From: a virus
IMG/VR virus record: IMGVR_UViG_3300031566_000380
Span: 1-23,185 of that record
Strand: one strand, 5' to 3'
DNA length: 23,185 nucleotides
The stretch's first letter is position 1; each line of letters begins with the position of its first letter. Below the pieces are notes generated by a model. The model saw only the letters and a list, made by a program, of their open reading frames with translations, had not been told where the DNA came from and did no database searches. A program made the translations under genes and the position numbers. Positions 7,026 to 14,992 of this stretch are shown here, in pieces.

Positions 7026-8714
7026 TTATTGTCCTCCTTTAATTTTCTCCACTATTTGTTTAGCTTTTTGAATTGCTTGTGCTTTTTCATTATCGGGAAG
7101 TTTTTGAAACTCTGGGCTACTTACCATTTGCTGAACCTTTTGAAGTTGCTGTGCCTTTTGTTCTTCTCCCCCTGGCTGTGCTTGAATGCCAGCTACTGCT
7201 TCTGGATTTATTTTTCCTGTCATTGCTAACCACTCGTATAATCTTTTAGTTCTTTCTTCTTCTTCTCCATAACCAAGTTCTTCAAACATTGTAGGTGGGT
7301 CAACCATACCAAATTGAGCCAGTTTAATAGTCATTTCTGCCCTTGATGCTTTGTCTACTGGAAGCGTAGAACCCTTTTTGACTAAAACCTTAGTTCCTGG
7401 CGGGATTTCCTCACCCCTTAATTCAACGCCTTCGGTTCCATTATAGAGTTTTGTCGGTTCGTCTGAATAAACCTTGATACAATGTAAATAGGCATTGTAG
7501 AAATCTTCCATTAGCTGTTCTATGTTTTCAATAATCGTTTCTACCCTGCCATAGTCAGCACCTGCTAAAAGTTTCCTGCCACCAAGTGTTTCTGCTTCTT
7601 GTCTTTCACCACGTGTAGTTGAGTGAACACCCATTATATTGTCAATTTCATTCTTTGAATCTTGTAATTCATTAAACTCTGATGCCCCAATCTGTCCACC
7701 CTCAATCTTTATGTCGTTTATATCTCCCCTATCTAACCATAAGAACTTATTTCCATACTTATTGACGAACTTTTGTCCTTCTTCCTTGCTTATGGCTTTT
7801 GAAGAAGCCACAATTATCTTCTGATTGTCGTCTGTAAGGTCAGAAATCTGGCATTTTCGCTTGTTTATCCCGTCCTGTAAGGTAATTACTTGTTCAATTA
7901 AACTCGTATCATCATAAACCTGTTTACCGAGATTGAATACTTTTAAGAACAAATAAGGAAATTGCGCTGTTTTAAATAGGTTATTCTCTGGTGTGTCATA
8001 ATCAAAATTTGGATTCTTGATTTTGTCTAATAAGATTGAATTTAACTTCCAAGCAACCCATTCTCCATTTCCTCCCCAGAATTCTAAATACTTAATCTTC
8101 TTTTTAGGTAGGTCTGGATATAGTTGTTGGAGTTCTTTTTTCTTTTTAGGAAACTTTAAGATTACATTCTCAACAGAATCTTCTAACCATTCATAAATAA
8201 ACTCGCAATTAGACGCTTCGGTTGCTCTTGGGTCAATACCTATCCTGTCCGTGCGGACAAACTCTAATATAAATCCTTCATCCCAGCGATACTTCCACAC
8301 ACCTAATCGGTAGATAAACCAACTCCTAACGATCCGTTGAAGTTTTTGTTTGACCTTAAGGGTTACCTCGTAAGCGATAGTCAGTCCTTTAATCAGTTTC
8401 TCCCTAATAGTATTGTCAACCTCTCCTGCTATTTCTGGTGTAGGTGTTTCTGCCGTGACCATAGGAATCAATGTCTCAACGGACATAAAGATTCTATTGT
8501 CTACGATATTGGCTCTTTTGGGATTGCGGTCTTCATCTTTTAGGTCTGTTCCTTTGCGCCAGTACTTCTCGTTTCTTAATCCAATAACATCGGCAATCTC
8601 TTTGTCTTTTTTCGCTTCTTCAACTGCCGCATCTATGGCTCTTAACAAGTCATCTTCGTTGGCATTGTATTCTAACGATGCTCGTTCCGCGTCTATAATT
8701 TCTTCGATTTCCAT
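7026..8714 (-). CDS. Portal protein
   Basis: 562 residues, within the usual portal range. It lies downstream of the large terminase and upstream of the scaffold and capsid genes. Visible family features are an early MSVETLIPMVTAETPTPEI segment, a middle with YRLGVWKYRWDEG and DRIGIDPRAT (beta-rich wing or clip region), and a later region IDNIMGVHSTTRGERQEAETLGGRKLLAG followed by a long helix, a common portal signature around the tunnel helices. The C-terminal 80 residues are Gln/Glu/Lys-rich and helical, like a barrel or crown extension. The portal forms the dodecameric vertex through which terminase pumps DNA. The start follows the previous stop by one base. Confidence 0.88.
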   Translation of the reverse strand: MEIEEIIDAERASLEYNANEDDLLRAIDAAVEEAKKDKEIADVIGLRNEKYWRKGTDLKDEDRNPKRANIVDNRIFMSVETLIPMVTAETPTPEIAGEVDNTIREKLIKGLTIAYEVTLKVKQKLQRIVRSWFIYRLGVWKYRWDEGFILEFVRTDRIGIDPRATEASNCEFIYEWLEDSVENVILKFPKKKKELQQLYPDLPKKKIKYLEFWGGNGEWVAWKLNSILLDKIKNPNFDYDTPENNLFKTAQFPYLFLKVFNLGKQVYDDTSLIEQVITLQDGINKRKCQISDLTDDNQKIIVASSKAISKEEGQKFVNKYGNKFLWLDRGDINDIKIEGGQIGASEFNELQDSKNEIDNIMGVHSTTRGERQEAETLGGRKLLAGADYGRVETIIENIEQLMEDFYNAYLHCIKVYSDEPTKLYNGTEGVELRGEEIPPGTKVLVKKGSTLPVDKASRAEMTIKLAQFGMVDPPTMFEELGYGEEEERTKRLYEWLAMTGKINPEAVAGIQAQPGGEEQKAQQLQKVQQMVSSPEFQKLPDNEKAQAIQKAKQIVEKIKGGQ

Positions 8715-8715
8715 A

Positions 8716-8913
8716 TTATTGTAAGTTTAAAACTTCACTAACTTTTTTCACACAAGCCGGACAAAGAGCATATTCCTTTTTGACTACCTGCTCTCCTTCC
8801 TTTGGTTGGTGTTTTATAAAATTAAAAGTTTTGACCTTTTCTATAAAGCCAAAACTACCATACTCTACTCCTGTTATTTCTTCTCCGCAGTTGTCGCAGT
8901 ATATCTTTACCAA
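8716..8913 (-). CDS. Small zinc-ribbon protein
   Basis: 65 residues with CxxC at residues 6-9 (CDNC) and CxxC near 51-54 (CPAC), the spacing of a treble-clef or zinc-ribbon fold; the linker is charged. The start is a TTG: AGGAGG stands 7 bases before it, and no nearer ATG exists. The stop is one base from the portal ATG, so the two are translationally coupled. The role is unknown; small zinc ribbons are common in phage late and early operons. Confidence 0.65.
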   Translation of the reverse strand: MVKIYCDNCGEEITGVEYGSFGFIEKVKTFNFIKHQPKEGEQVVKKEYALCPACVKKVSEVLNLQ

Positions 8914-8924
8914 TCTTTTGCCTC

Positions 8925-9017
8925 CTATAATTTAATTAAAATCAAATATAACTCTATTACTATAATCGCGCCTCCTACAAGTTTTGCTAATTGTATTTTT
9001 GTTTCAAACTTGTCCAT
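8925..9017 (-). CDS. Possible 30-residue membrane peptide
   Basis: A 30-codon frame starts at an ATG at 9017 inside the end of the upstream gene and ends just at the AGGAGG that serves the zinc-ribbon gene. After a charged start (MDKFETK) the last 17 residues are hydrophobic (LVGGAIIVIELYLILIKL), enough for one membrane span. A weak AGGA lies about 12 bases upstream of the ATG. The fit into the gap between two genes supports it, but its length leaves doubt. Confidence 0.4.
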   Translation of the reverse strand: MDKFETKIQLAKLVGGAIIVIELYLILIKL

Positions 9018-9406
9018 TTATTTAAAACTTCCTGATAATCTTTTTCTATCACTTTTGCATCCTTTCCCTTAAACATTTCTTTCTTCATAAAGTCAACTAC
9101 TACCCTTGGCATAATTTCTTTTGAATCATACCCACCAAGTAAATCCCAATATGATATAATTCCATCTAAAACTCCAGGTTCCCACATTTCGTGTATATGT
9201 ATTCCTCGCCAACGCTTGCCTTGAACCAATGCATTGAATCCGTCCATCTTGTATTCGCTCTCCATTTCTTTATGTAATCCTCTTTCTGACCACCCCAAAA
9301 ACATTTCTTCATCCTTTTCGGTTATGGGCGGATATTTACAATTTGAAGGAATAAAGTATTTTATACACTCAATGTCATTTCGTTGTTTTTTTGTTTGTGC
9401 CTCCAT
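8987..9406 (-). CDS. Unknown protein after the large terminase
   Basis: 139 residues, soluble and mixed charge, with several Trp (for example KRWRGIHIHEMWEPG). It starts 5 bases after the terminase stop, with no good SD, so coupling is likely. The HIHEMW stretch holds two His and a Glu, but there is not enough context to claim a metal site. No family recognised; a packaging-linked role would only be inferred from position. Confidence 0.65.
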   Translation of the reverse strand: MEAQTKKQRNDIECIKYFIPSNCKYPPITEKDEEMFLGWSERGLHKEMESEYKMDGFNALVQGKRWRGIHIHEMWEPGVLDGIISYWDLLGGYDSKEIMPRVVVDFMKKEMFKGKDAKVIEKDYQEVLNKWTSLKQKYN

Positions 9407-9411
9407 ATATT

Positions 9412-11043
9412 TTATACGCGCCAGTCCTTAATTTGATGATTAAATTGTTCTTCTTCTATGCGTTTTATGTCTGGTGCTTGAGGATTGTAAGCCATTTTGT
9501 CTGAACCCTTAATCGGAACATCTATGATACTTGCATTTCCACTTCGTTGTAGGGCAAGAAAGAAGTAAATCGTAGCAAATAGTAAGTGATTCTCTCCTTC
9601 TGTTTCCCAAACTTTGCGAGTTATACCTATACTATCGGTTTCTTCTACCTGTGAGAGTGTTTCCCAATGTTTTACATAAGTGCCTAATCTGTCGGGTTCT
9701 ATGAAGAACTTTATCTTTCCATCTACGAATTCATCTATAACTCTTTGGATAATCTTTGACCTGTCAGCATATACGGCCATTTCGGGAGAATCCCATTTAA
9801 TTGATTCTGGACGATCCTTGTCTCTTTTAAAATAACATAACCATACACGACCTCTGTACTTATCTCTTAACTGGCGTGGCTTGGTAAGGTCTCCCAGAGC
9901 GTCAAATACCGCTGTGGCTTCATATTTGCGCATTAGTGCCTCTATTTCGTCCCAAGAGGTAGTTTGACCCACTTTGAATACTCCTTGCTTATTTCCCAAT
10001 ACATAACTCATTGTAAGCCCGGTATCTACGCCTATGACGTTGTTTATTTCAAGGTTCTCTCCGTTTACTACGTTTCTTAAAATCAACTCTTTGTCTACGA
10101 CTACATCTGTTCCCCTATAAGGTAATCCTAAATGAAAGTTATAAAAATACTGCTTACTCTTGGTTGCTTCTGCTTCTATCAGGGTTTTGGCTGAAATCCA
10201 GGGACAGATTAAGTGCGAAATCCAATAACCTGATATACCTTCTCTGTGTGAATACTTTTTAACCCAACGACCATTTCTGCGCGTATCATCGTCTATTATT
10301 CCGTGACATTTCTTACATACATACTCGCCTATTTCTTTGTCTATGTTTTCAAACCAATCTAAGTATTGTTCTTCTTTGCAGTGTGGACATTTTATAAACC
10401 AATGCTTCTGGTCTGATTTGTCCCATACCTTTTGAGTTAAAGTATTTGGATGTGTAGGATTTGAGAAATACCATCTACCCTTGTAATCTGAAGCGGCTAA
10501 ACGTGATTCATACTGCTCTAAAATTGCTTGTGTTGATCGGTCTGATTCATCCATTACTAATAGGTCTGCGGTCAACATAATACCTGTACCTGATTCCATT
10601 TCATCTTTTGATTGCTTACCTGAACTTGCGCCACGATAATAAATAAACCTTTCGCCTACCTTTTTCTGATTGACTGAATCCTTATCTCTTGTCCATTCGC
10701 TTAACTGGGCATTTGTACTGATTATAGGATTTACCTTTGATGGTACAAATTGTCCTACATCATTGAAAGTCGGTAAACTGTAGATTATATTCCATTTTTT
10801 ATACTTTGCGGCATATAGAGATTTAAGTATCTCCATTGTGCTGAATCCCACCTGCGAAGCCTTACGGGCTGTCTGTATTGGTGTCCAGTCGTCAAATGGT
10901 TCTTTAAGAAACTTATGGTCTGTGAATTCAAATGGTAATCCCTTCTCTGTTAAAATGTGCGTATCTTCAAGCCAAAATATTGGTTCTTTCTCCCAAGAAG
11001 CCCTTTGTAGTTCAGTAAAGTAATTTTTGCTTATTTCTTTCAT
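9412..11043 (-). CDS. terL: Terminase large subunit, GpA type
   Basis: 543 residues from the ATG at 11043 (a TTG three codons upstream is the only alternative). This is the ATP-driven DNA-packaging motor plus nuclease. Residues 59-69 (ARKASQVGFST) match the deviant Walker A of lambda gpA (KSARVGYSK). LLVMDESD at 161-168 is Walker B. A zinc insertion follows, with CPHC at 219-222 and CKKC at 243-246, as in the GpA family. The C-terminal RNase H-like nuclease shows GVDTG (D340), VFDALGD (D381) and NHLLFAT (H486). It overlaps the upstream 94-residue gene by 32 bases. All key motifs are intact, so the protein should be active. It works with the portal gene downstream and probably the HTH-like protein at 13767-14162. 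Confidence 0.92.
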   Translation of the reverse strand: MKEISKNYFTELQRASWEKEPIFWLEDTHILTEKGLPFEFTDHKFLKEPFDDWTPIQTARKASQVGFSTMEILKSLYAAKYKKWNIIYSLPTFNDVGQFVPSKVNPIISTNAQLSEWTRDKDSVNQKKVGERFIYYRGASSGKQSKDEMESGTGIMLTADLLVMDESDRSTQAILEQYESRLAASDYKGRWYFSNPTHPNTLTQKVWDKSDQKHWFIKCPHCKEEQYLDWFENIDKEIGEYVCKKCHGIIDDDTRRNGRWVKKYSHREGISGYWISHLICPWISAKTLIEAEATKSKQYFYNFHLGLPYRGTDVVVDKELILRNVVNGENLEINNVIGVDTGLTMSYVLGNKQGVFKVGQTTSWDEIEALMRKYEATAVFDALGDLTKPRQLRDKYRGRVWLCYFKRDKDRPESIKWDSPEMAVYADRSKIIQRVIDEFVDGKIKFFIEPDRLGTYVKHWETLSQVEETDSIGITRKVWETEGENHLLFATIYFFLALQRSGNASIIDVPIKGSDKMAYNPQAPDIKRIEEEQFNHQIKDWRV

Positions 11044-11296
11044 TGGCTTCAAGTTCTTGTTCTCTCTCTTGTTTGTCCTGTTTTAATTGTTGAATGTCTA
11101 CTATCTTACCATCGGGTTGCTTTTCTAAATGTCTATATCTGTCAAAGAATTCTCGTTCTCCCTCTCTGTATGGTTGAACTGTTAATCCCTCTTTGTCGGC
11201 TAATTCTTTCTCTTTGAGAATAACTTCTTTGTCTATACCTAAATCATCGTCTCGCATTATTACTTTATCCTTGTTTCTGTAAACCTCATACATCAT
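11012..11296 (-). CDS. Unknown charged protein before the large terminase
   Basis: 94 residues. The first 60 are mixed charge with short beta patterns (MMYEVYRNKDKVIMRDDD), and the C-terminal 35 are a Gln/Glu/Lys helix likely to coil. The ATG overlaps the stop of the small gene upstream (ATGA), and its 3' end overlaps the large terminase. A second ATG is adjacent. A small-terminase role is possible from position, but no DNA-binding motif is visible, and the protein at 13767-14162 is the better candidate. Confidence 0.6.
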   Translation of the reverse strand: MMYEVYRNKDKVIMRDDDLGIDKEVILKEKELADKEGLTVQPYREGEREFFDRYRHLEKQPDGKIVDIQQLKQDKQEREQELEANERNKQKLLY

Positions 11297-11397
11297 AAGC
11301 TATTGCTTTTAAGTAAGTTTTTTGGATATGAACATGTTGTTTTATGACATTTCTTTCTTGCTCTTTCTTTTGGATTTTTGAAAATTCCTTTTGGCAT
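11293..11397 (-). CDS. Small basic protein between groEL and the terminase cluster
   Basis: 34 residues, MPKGIFKNPKERARKKCHKT then a short polar end; one third of residues are Lys or Arg, and two Cys (C17, C22) flank a His. The start is two bases after the groEL stop codon and the stop overlaps the next ATG in an ATGA, so it fits exactly between two genes. No SD. Function unknown; the charge suggests nucleic-acid contact. Short length limits confidence. Confidence 0.5.
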   Translation of the reverse strand: MPKGIFKNPKERARKKCHKTTCSYPKNLLKSNSL

Positions 11398-11399
11398 AT

Positions 11400-12950
11400 T
11401 TATTTGCTCTTATCTCCGTCCCAACAAATTGCTGCTTCCATTGTTAAAAATATACCAGCCATTGAAGAAGCGTTTTGTAATGCGCATCTTGTGACCTTTA
11501 ATGGGTCTATAATACCTGCTTCCATCATATCTACGCTTTCATTTTTATTAAAATCAAATCCCTTATCGTTTTGAACGTCATTTACTATGACTGAAATATC
11601 TTTCATTCCCGAGTTCTCTGCTATCTGTCTTAATGGAGAAATTAGTGCTTTCTTGACTATGTTAGCGCCTACTCTTTCATCATCGGTTAAATCTTTAAAG
11701 TCCATCATGGAGGATACTTTGACTAATGCTATGCCTCCTCCGGGAACAATACCTTCTTCTATTGCGGCTCTTGTGGCGTTTAAAGCGTCTTCTATTTTGA
11801 ACTTCTTATACTTCATTTCCGCTTCTGTTGCTGCGCCTACACGAATAATTGCTACGCCGTCTGTTAGTTTAGCTAATCTATCCTTTAGAGAATTCTTCAT
11901 CCAGTCTTCTGTGGCTTCTTTGAGCTGACTTTTAATAAGTTTAATCCTTTCAGATACATCGCCATTGCCTATTATGAGGGTTTTCTTATCATTGCTTACG
12001 ACTTTGTCTGCTTTTCCTAATACATCTAAACCTACTTTATCAAGTTTAATTCCTGACTCTTCTGATATGAATTTAGCCCCAGTTAGTAATGCTATGTCTT
12101 CTAATACATCTTTCTTTCGCGCCCCATAACTTGATGCCTTTATACCCAATACATTAAATCCTCCCTGTGCTTTACTTAAAAACATAGTTCCTAATGCTTC
12201 TCCGCTTATATCTTCGGCTATTACAAATAAATTTCTCTGACTCTTTTCGTCCATCTTTTGCAATAAGGGAACTATATCTGAATTAGCGAATATCTTTTGG
12301 TCTGTGATAAGAACTGGTATGTCTCTGTAAATTGCTTCGTTTCTTTCTATGTCCGTGACCATAAATCTTGAAATGAATCCATTGTCTATCTGCATTCCTT
12401 TGGTGAGTTCTTTTGATATGCCGAATGTTTGTGATTCTTCTACGGTTACTACTCCATTCTCGCCTACTTCTTTAATCACTCCGGCTATCATCTTACCCAT
12501 TTCTATATCTTCGGCTGCTATAATAGCTACTTGTTCTGCTTCATCTTTGACTGGTTTCTTGATTGTATTTAAAAGTTCTATTGCTTGGATTGTTGCTTTA
12601 TCTATGCCTCGCTTAATACTCATAGGATCTGAACCGGCTACTACATTCTTGATTCCTTCTTCAATCATTGCGTAAGCTAATACTACTGCTGTTGTCGTTC
12701 CGTCTCCTGCTTGGTCATTTGTCTTCTCGGCTACTTCTTTTAAAAGTTCTGTGCCTATGCTTTCTACTGCGTCATCTGTTTTAACTGATTTAGCTACCGT
12801 TACTCCATCATTGGTAATAACTGGCTTGGTGTCTTGTATAACTACATTTCTGCCTCTTGGGCCTAATGTAATCCTTACTGCGTTATACATTACCTCCATT
12901 CCCTTTTTTATTTGTTGTCTTGCTTCGTCTGAAAACTTATTATGCCTCAT
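11400..12950 (-). CDS. groL: Phage chaperonin GroEL (Hsp60)
   Basis: 516 residues, a complete group I chaperonin subunit that forms ATP-driven folding rings. Visible landmarks are TLGPRGRNVV at 28-37, ITNDGVT (D48, matching E. coli D52), AGDGTTT (D83, matching D87), the intermediate-domain return EDALNATRAAIEEGIVPGGG (matching D398 and G414-416), and a full apical domain in which GMQIDNGFISRF replaces E. coli GMQFDRGYLSPYF with hydrophobic groove positions kept. The apical segment GIKASSYGARKK departs from the usual VKAPGFGDRRK. The C-terminus stops about 13 residues after the equatorial domain (LTMEAAICWDGDKSK) and lacks the Gly-Gly-Met tail. It overlaps groES by 11 bases and lies in the late virion operon, so its clients are probably capsid or other virion proteins. 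Confidence 0.97.
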   Translation of the reverse strand: MRHNKFSDEARQQIKKGMEVMYNAVRITLGPRGRNVVIQDTKPVITNDGVTVAKSVKTDDAVESIGTELLKEVAEKTNDQAGDGTTTAVVLAYAMIEEGIKNVVAGSDPMSIKRGIDKATIQAIELLNTIKKPVKDEAEQVAIIAAEDIEMGKMIAGVIKEVGENGVVTVEESQTFGISKELTKGMQIDNGFISRFMVTDIERNEAIYRDIPVLITDQKIFANSDIVPLLQKMDEKSQRNLFVIAEDISGEALGTMFLSKAQGGFNVLGIKASSYGARKKDVLEDIALLTGAKFISEESGIKLDKVGLDVLGKADKVVSNDKKTLIIGNGDVSERIKLIKSQLKEATEDWMKNSLKDRLAKLTDGVAIIRVGAATEAEMKYKKFKIEDALNATRAAIEEGIVPGGGIALVKVSSMMDFKDLTDDERVGANIVKKALISPLRQIAENSGMKDISVIVNDVQNDKGFDFNKNESVDMMEAGIIDPLKVTRCALQNASSMAGIFLTMEAAICWDGDKSK

Positions 12951-13185
12951 ATAAACCCAGTATATCTTCTCTTGATACGATTAAATAATTATCCTCCACT
13001 TCGTAAGCGCCATACTTTTTGAATAAAACTTTGTTGCCTATTACTAAATCCTTAACCCCTGAACCTACTTCAATTATCTTTCCAATTTCAGGCAGCTCTT
13101 CTTTGGTCTTTGCCAATACTATACTTCCTTCGGTTTTCTCTTTTTCGGGTTCTATTAAAATGTGATTGTCTAATGGTTTAAGCAT
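12940..13185 (-). CDS. groS: Phage co-chaperonin GroES (Hsp10)
   Basis: 81 residues against about 95 in bacteria. The barrel core is recognisable: LKPLDNHILIEP (E. coli IRPLHDRVIVKR), the mobile-loop tripeptide IVL in EGSIVLA, IGKIIEVGSG, VIGNKVLFKKYGAYEV and the ending LIVSREDILGLYEA (E. coli VLIMSESDILAIVEA). The segment between VGSG and the next strand is about nine residues shorter than in E. coli, which removes the roof hairpin. It binds the GroEL encoded next to it through the mobile loop and caps the folding chamber. The ATG overlaps the stop of the previous gene by 8 bases with no SD of its own, so translation is coupled. Confidence 0.95.
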   Translation of the reverse strand: MLKPLDNHILIEPEKEKTEGSIVLAKTKEELPEIGKIIEVGSGVKDLVIGNKVLFKKYGAYEVEDNYLIVSREDILGLYEA

Positions 13186-13570
13186 GTAATTTAAGCCACA
13201 ATTTAGCTACTGCTTCTTCGGGGGTTTTGCCACAGCCACTTACATCATTTTCTCCAAGAATAGTTTTACAAGAATCACAAATTTTTCTTCCCTCTCCTTC
13301 GGCAAAAGCGAACCATGTTAATTTTCCATCCATATCTGTTCCTCCTTCTAATTCTTTAAATCTATCTCCACAAGCATCTATGAGTTCTGAAAGGGTAGAA
13401 ACTTTACAGATAAATGCCTTTTCTCCTTCTGCGTTTACTCCGCAGGTATCATAACTTCCACATTTATTTGCGAGAACTGGCTTATCTAGTTCGTCAATGC
13501 AATATCCTGTTTCTAACTTGTCCTGTGGAAATCCTGCTTCTTTTAATTGTTTTGCTAATTCGTAGTTCAT
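13178..13570 (-). CDS. Phage protein of the 'AKQLKEAGF / LSELIDACGD' family, copy 1
   Basis: 130 residues. It shares with the gene at 17261-17656 the start (Y-LAKQLKEAGF), the centre STLSELIDACGD-F--L and the end KTPEEAVA-LWLKL. This pattern is frequent among phage hypotheticals, but its function is unknown to me. The copy here has eight or so Cys, including CDSC near 97-100 and CGVN and CIDE segments, which its partner lacks, so it may bind zinc. It is coupled to both neighbours: ATGA with the upstream gene and an 8-base overlap with groES. Confidence 0.75.
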   Translation of the reverse strand: MNYELAKQLKEAGFPQDKLETGYCIDELDKPVLANKCGSYDTCGVNAEGEKAFICKVSTLSELIDACGDRFKELEGGTDMDGKLTWFAFAEGEGRKICDSCKTILGENDVSGCGKTPEEAVAKLWLKLHA

Positions 13571-13770
13571 AAATGCATATTTTCTTTAGCTTGTTTATTT
13601 GCAAGTTCTAAATCCGTTTCTGGTTTTTCGTATTCTAATAATTCTGCGTTGCCTTTTTTAATTTCTTCTACGATTTTCTTATTCTTTCTTTCTATTACTT
13701 TAATATTGCCGTCTCTAAGCAAATAGCCAAATCCTATTGAGATGAAAATTATGAGGGCTTGTAAAATCAT
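13567..13770 (-). CDS. Small single-span membrane protein
   Basis: 67 residues. Residues 1-18 (MILQALIIFISIGFGYLL) form one membrane helix, followed by a charged helical cytoplasmic-looking tail rich in Lys and Glu. Both ends are in ATGA overlaps with their neighbours. Size and layout resemble spanin-like or membrane-tether micro-proteins, but no lysis gene is near, so no function is proposed. Confidence 0.65.
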   Translation of the reverse strand: MILQALIIFISIGFGYLLRDGNIKVIERKNKKIVEEIKKGNAELLEYEKPETDLELANKQAKENMHL

Positions 13771-14162
13771 TTTTGTTTACGCCATTTAATATAATTTTTT
13801 AAATCATCTAAATCTATTGGTGTTTGTTCTGTTCTGTCTGTTGGATTTCCTGTAAGTAATTCTATATTTTTTGTAAGTGTATCTATTGAACTAATTAAAT
13901 CTTTATATCCTGCTGAATTTCTTTTCTCGTTTGTAATTGATTTAATTGCTTTATCTCTTTCTTTTACCAATTCATCTACAAATGGTTTTAATCCTTCTTT
14001 AACTCCATCACTTTCATAAATTGCCTTTGGTCTTTTTGTGGTGCTTTTTGCATAACCACTTTTTTCTAAAATTTTACCTTTAATTATCCTCTTGCCTTTT
14101 CGTAAGTTTTCAGAAGTCAATTTAATTACACTCTCTTTGTTAGGAGTTAATTCTTTTTCCAT
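13767..14162 (-). CDS. Probable terminase small subunit or related DNA-binding protein
   Basis: 131 residues from the ATG at 14162; a TTG one codon earlier is possible. Residues near 30-55 (GKILEKSGYAKSTTKRPKAI) read as a helix-turn-helix of the kind seen in small terminases and related phage proteins, where an xAGYSxSTAxxP motif is typical. The middle is a charged helical region suited to oligomers, and the end (DLDDLKNYIKWRKQK) is basic. It is the second gene of the late operon, seven genes before the large subunit; recognition of the packaging site is inferred. The TGA of the gene upstream overlaps the ATG (TGATG). Confidence 0.55.
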   Translation of the reverse strand: MEKELTPNKESVIKLTSENLRKGKRIIKGKILEKSGYAKSTTKRPKAIYESDGVKEGLKPFVDELVKERDKAIKSITNEKRNSAGYKDLISSIDTLTKNIELLTGNPTDRTEQTPIDLDDLKNYIKWRKQK

Positions 14163-14875
14163 CAATTATTTATTTGTCCTCCTATGTATATTCCCCCTGC
14201 TTCTAAGTTTCTAATTATTGCTGAAATCCATTTAAGGTTATTTCCGAATACTTGATACATATTCACATCTACATCTGGTGCGGCAATATCTACTCCTGTG
14301 TTTCCATCAATGCTTGAAGCGGTTTGTAAATCATAGACATCTAGGTAGTCCCAACGATTACTCGTTGATTGAGATGCTAAAAAGTTCGGTTCAGTATTCT
14401 GAATCGAACCTACAAAATATACAGATCCACTTGCTGTTGAATTTGCCGATAAGCTATATACAAAGCTTCTTCCTTGTGAAGCATCAAATACTCTTCCTAC
14501 CGGAGCGACACTAAATAATTCTCCACCCGTACTTGAAGCTGTAATTTCTATTGCGCTTTCTATTGAACTATATGCTACGGCAAATCCTTCATCTGATGCT
14601 GAAACAATATAGTAAGGATAATCCATTTCCAAGTTAGCCAATGTTCCGTCTCCCGCATCAAGATATACATAAGTGCCAACTGATAATGTCGCTGTTATGT
14701 CTCCACTATAAAGTATTCCACCCTCGTGATAAGAAACCGATGCCGAGTCCGCTGCTATATTATTAAAAATATATGACTCCGGCATTACTGCGCCTCCGAG
14801 TCCTTTGTTGTTGAATATGAAATATCCACCAATTAAAACTACTACTACGACTAAACTAATTATTATCTTTTTCAT
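14162..14875 (-). CDS. Anchored, beta-rich surface protein (first late gene)
   Basis: 237 residues. A basic start and a 16-residue hydrophobic stretch (IIISLVVVVVLIGGYFIF) make a signal anchor, and the remaining 210 residues are Ser/Gly/Thr/Tyr-rich with alternating patterns typical of beta sandwiches. The final part (NRWDYLDVYDLQTASSIDG... then KWISAIIRNLEAGGIYIGG) resembles domains seen in phage structural hypotheticals. The start is firmly supported by GGAGGA five bases before the ATG. It is the first gene after the folded leader at 14899-14967. Like the fibre gene at the window's left end it has an N-terminal membrane anchor, an odd shared trait. Confidence 0.7.
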   Translation of the reverse strand: MKKIIISLVVVVVLIGGYFIFNNKGLGGAVMPESYIFNNIAADSASVSYHEGGILYSGDITATLSVGTYVYLDAGDGTLANLEMDYPYYIVSASDEGFAVAYSSIESAIEITASSTGGELFSVAPVGRVFDASQGRSFVYSLSANSTASGSVYFVGSIQNTEPNFLASQSTSNRWDYLDVYDLQTASSIDGNTGVDIAAPDVDVNMYQVFGNNLKWISAIIRNLEAGGIYIGGQINN

Positions 14876-14898
14876 ATTTGTCCTCCGTTAATTTTTAC

Positions 14899-14967
14899 AT
14901 ATGAGCCAATAACCTAACCCGAAGGTCGGTAAAATCATTTAATATCCCGAAGGATTGTGGCTCATAT
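14899..14967 (-). promoter_or_regulatory. Folded 5' leader of the late operon: three-way junction with two UUCG loops
   Basis: On the minus strand three stems can form together: P1, a perfect 10-bp pair (14958-14967 with 14899-14908); P2, ATCC-TTCG-GGAT (14944-14955); P3, seven pairs with one bulged A and a TTCG loop (14912-14930). Both loops are closed C-UUCG-G, the very stable tetraloop, only when read on the minus strand. P1 ends 14 bases before the GGAGG of the first late gene. It may be a riboswitch-like, translation-control or antitermination element; I know no family that matches. Confidence 0.6.
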
Positions 14968-14992
14968 TTTTAGTTTCAAGTTAAGTATTCTC

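Noticed and set aside
11587-12675. Plus-strand frames across the groEL region
   Set aside because: They lie antisense to an unmistakable GroEL coding sequence and have no recognisable domain or ribosome site.
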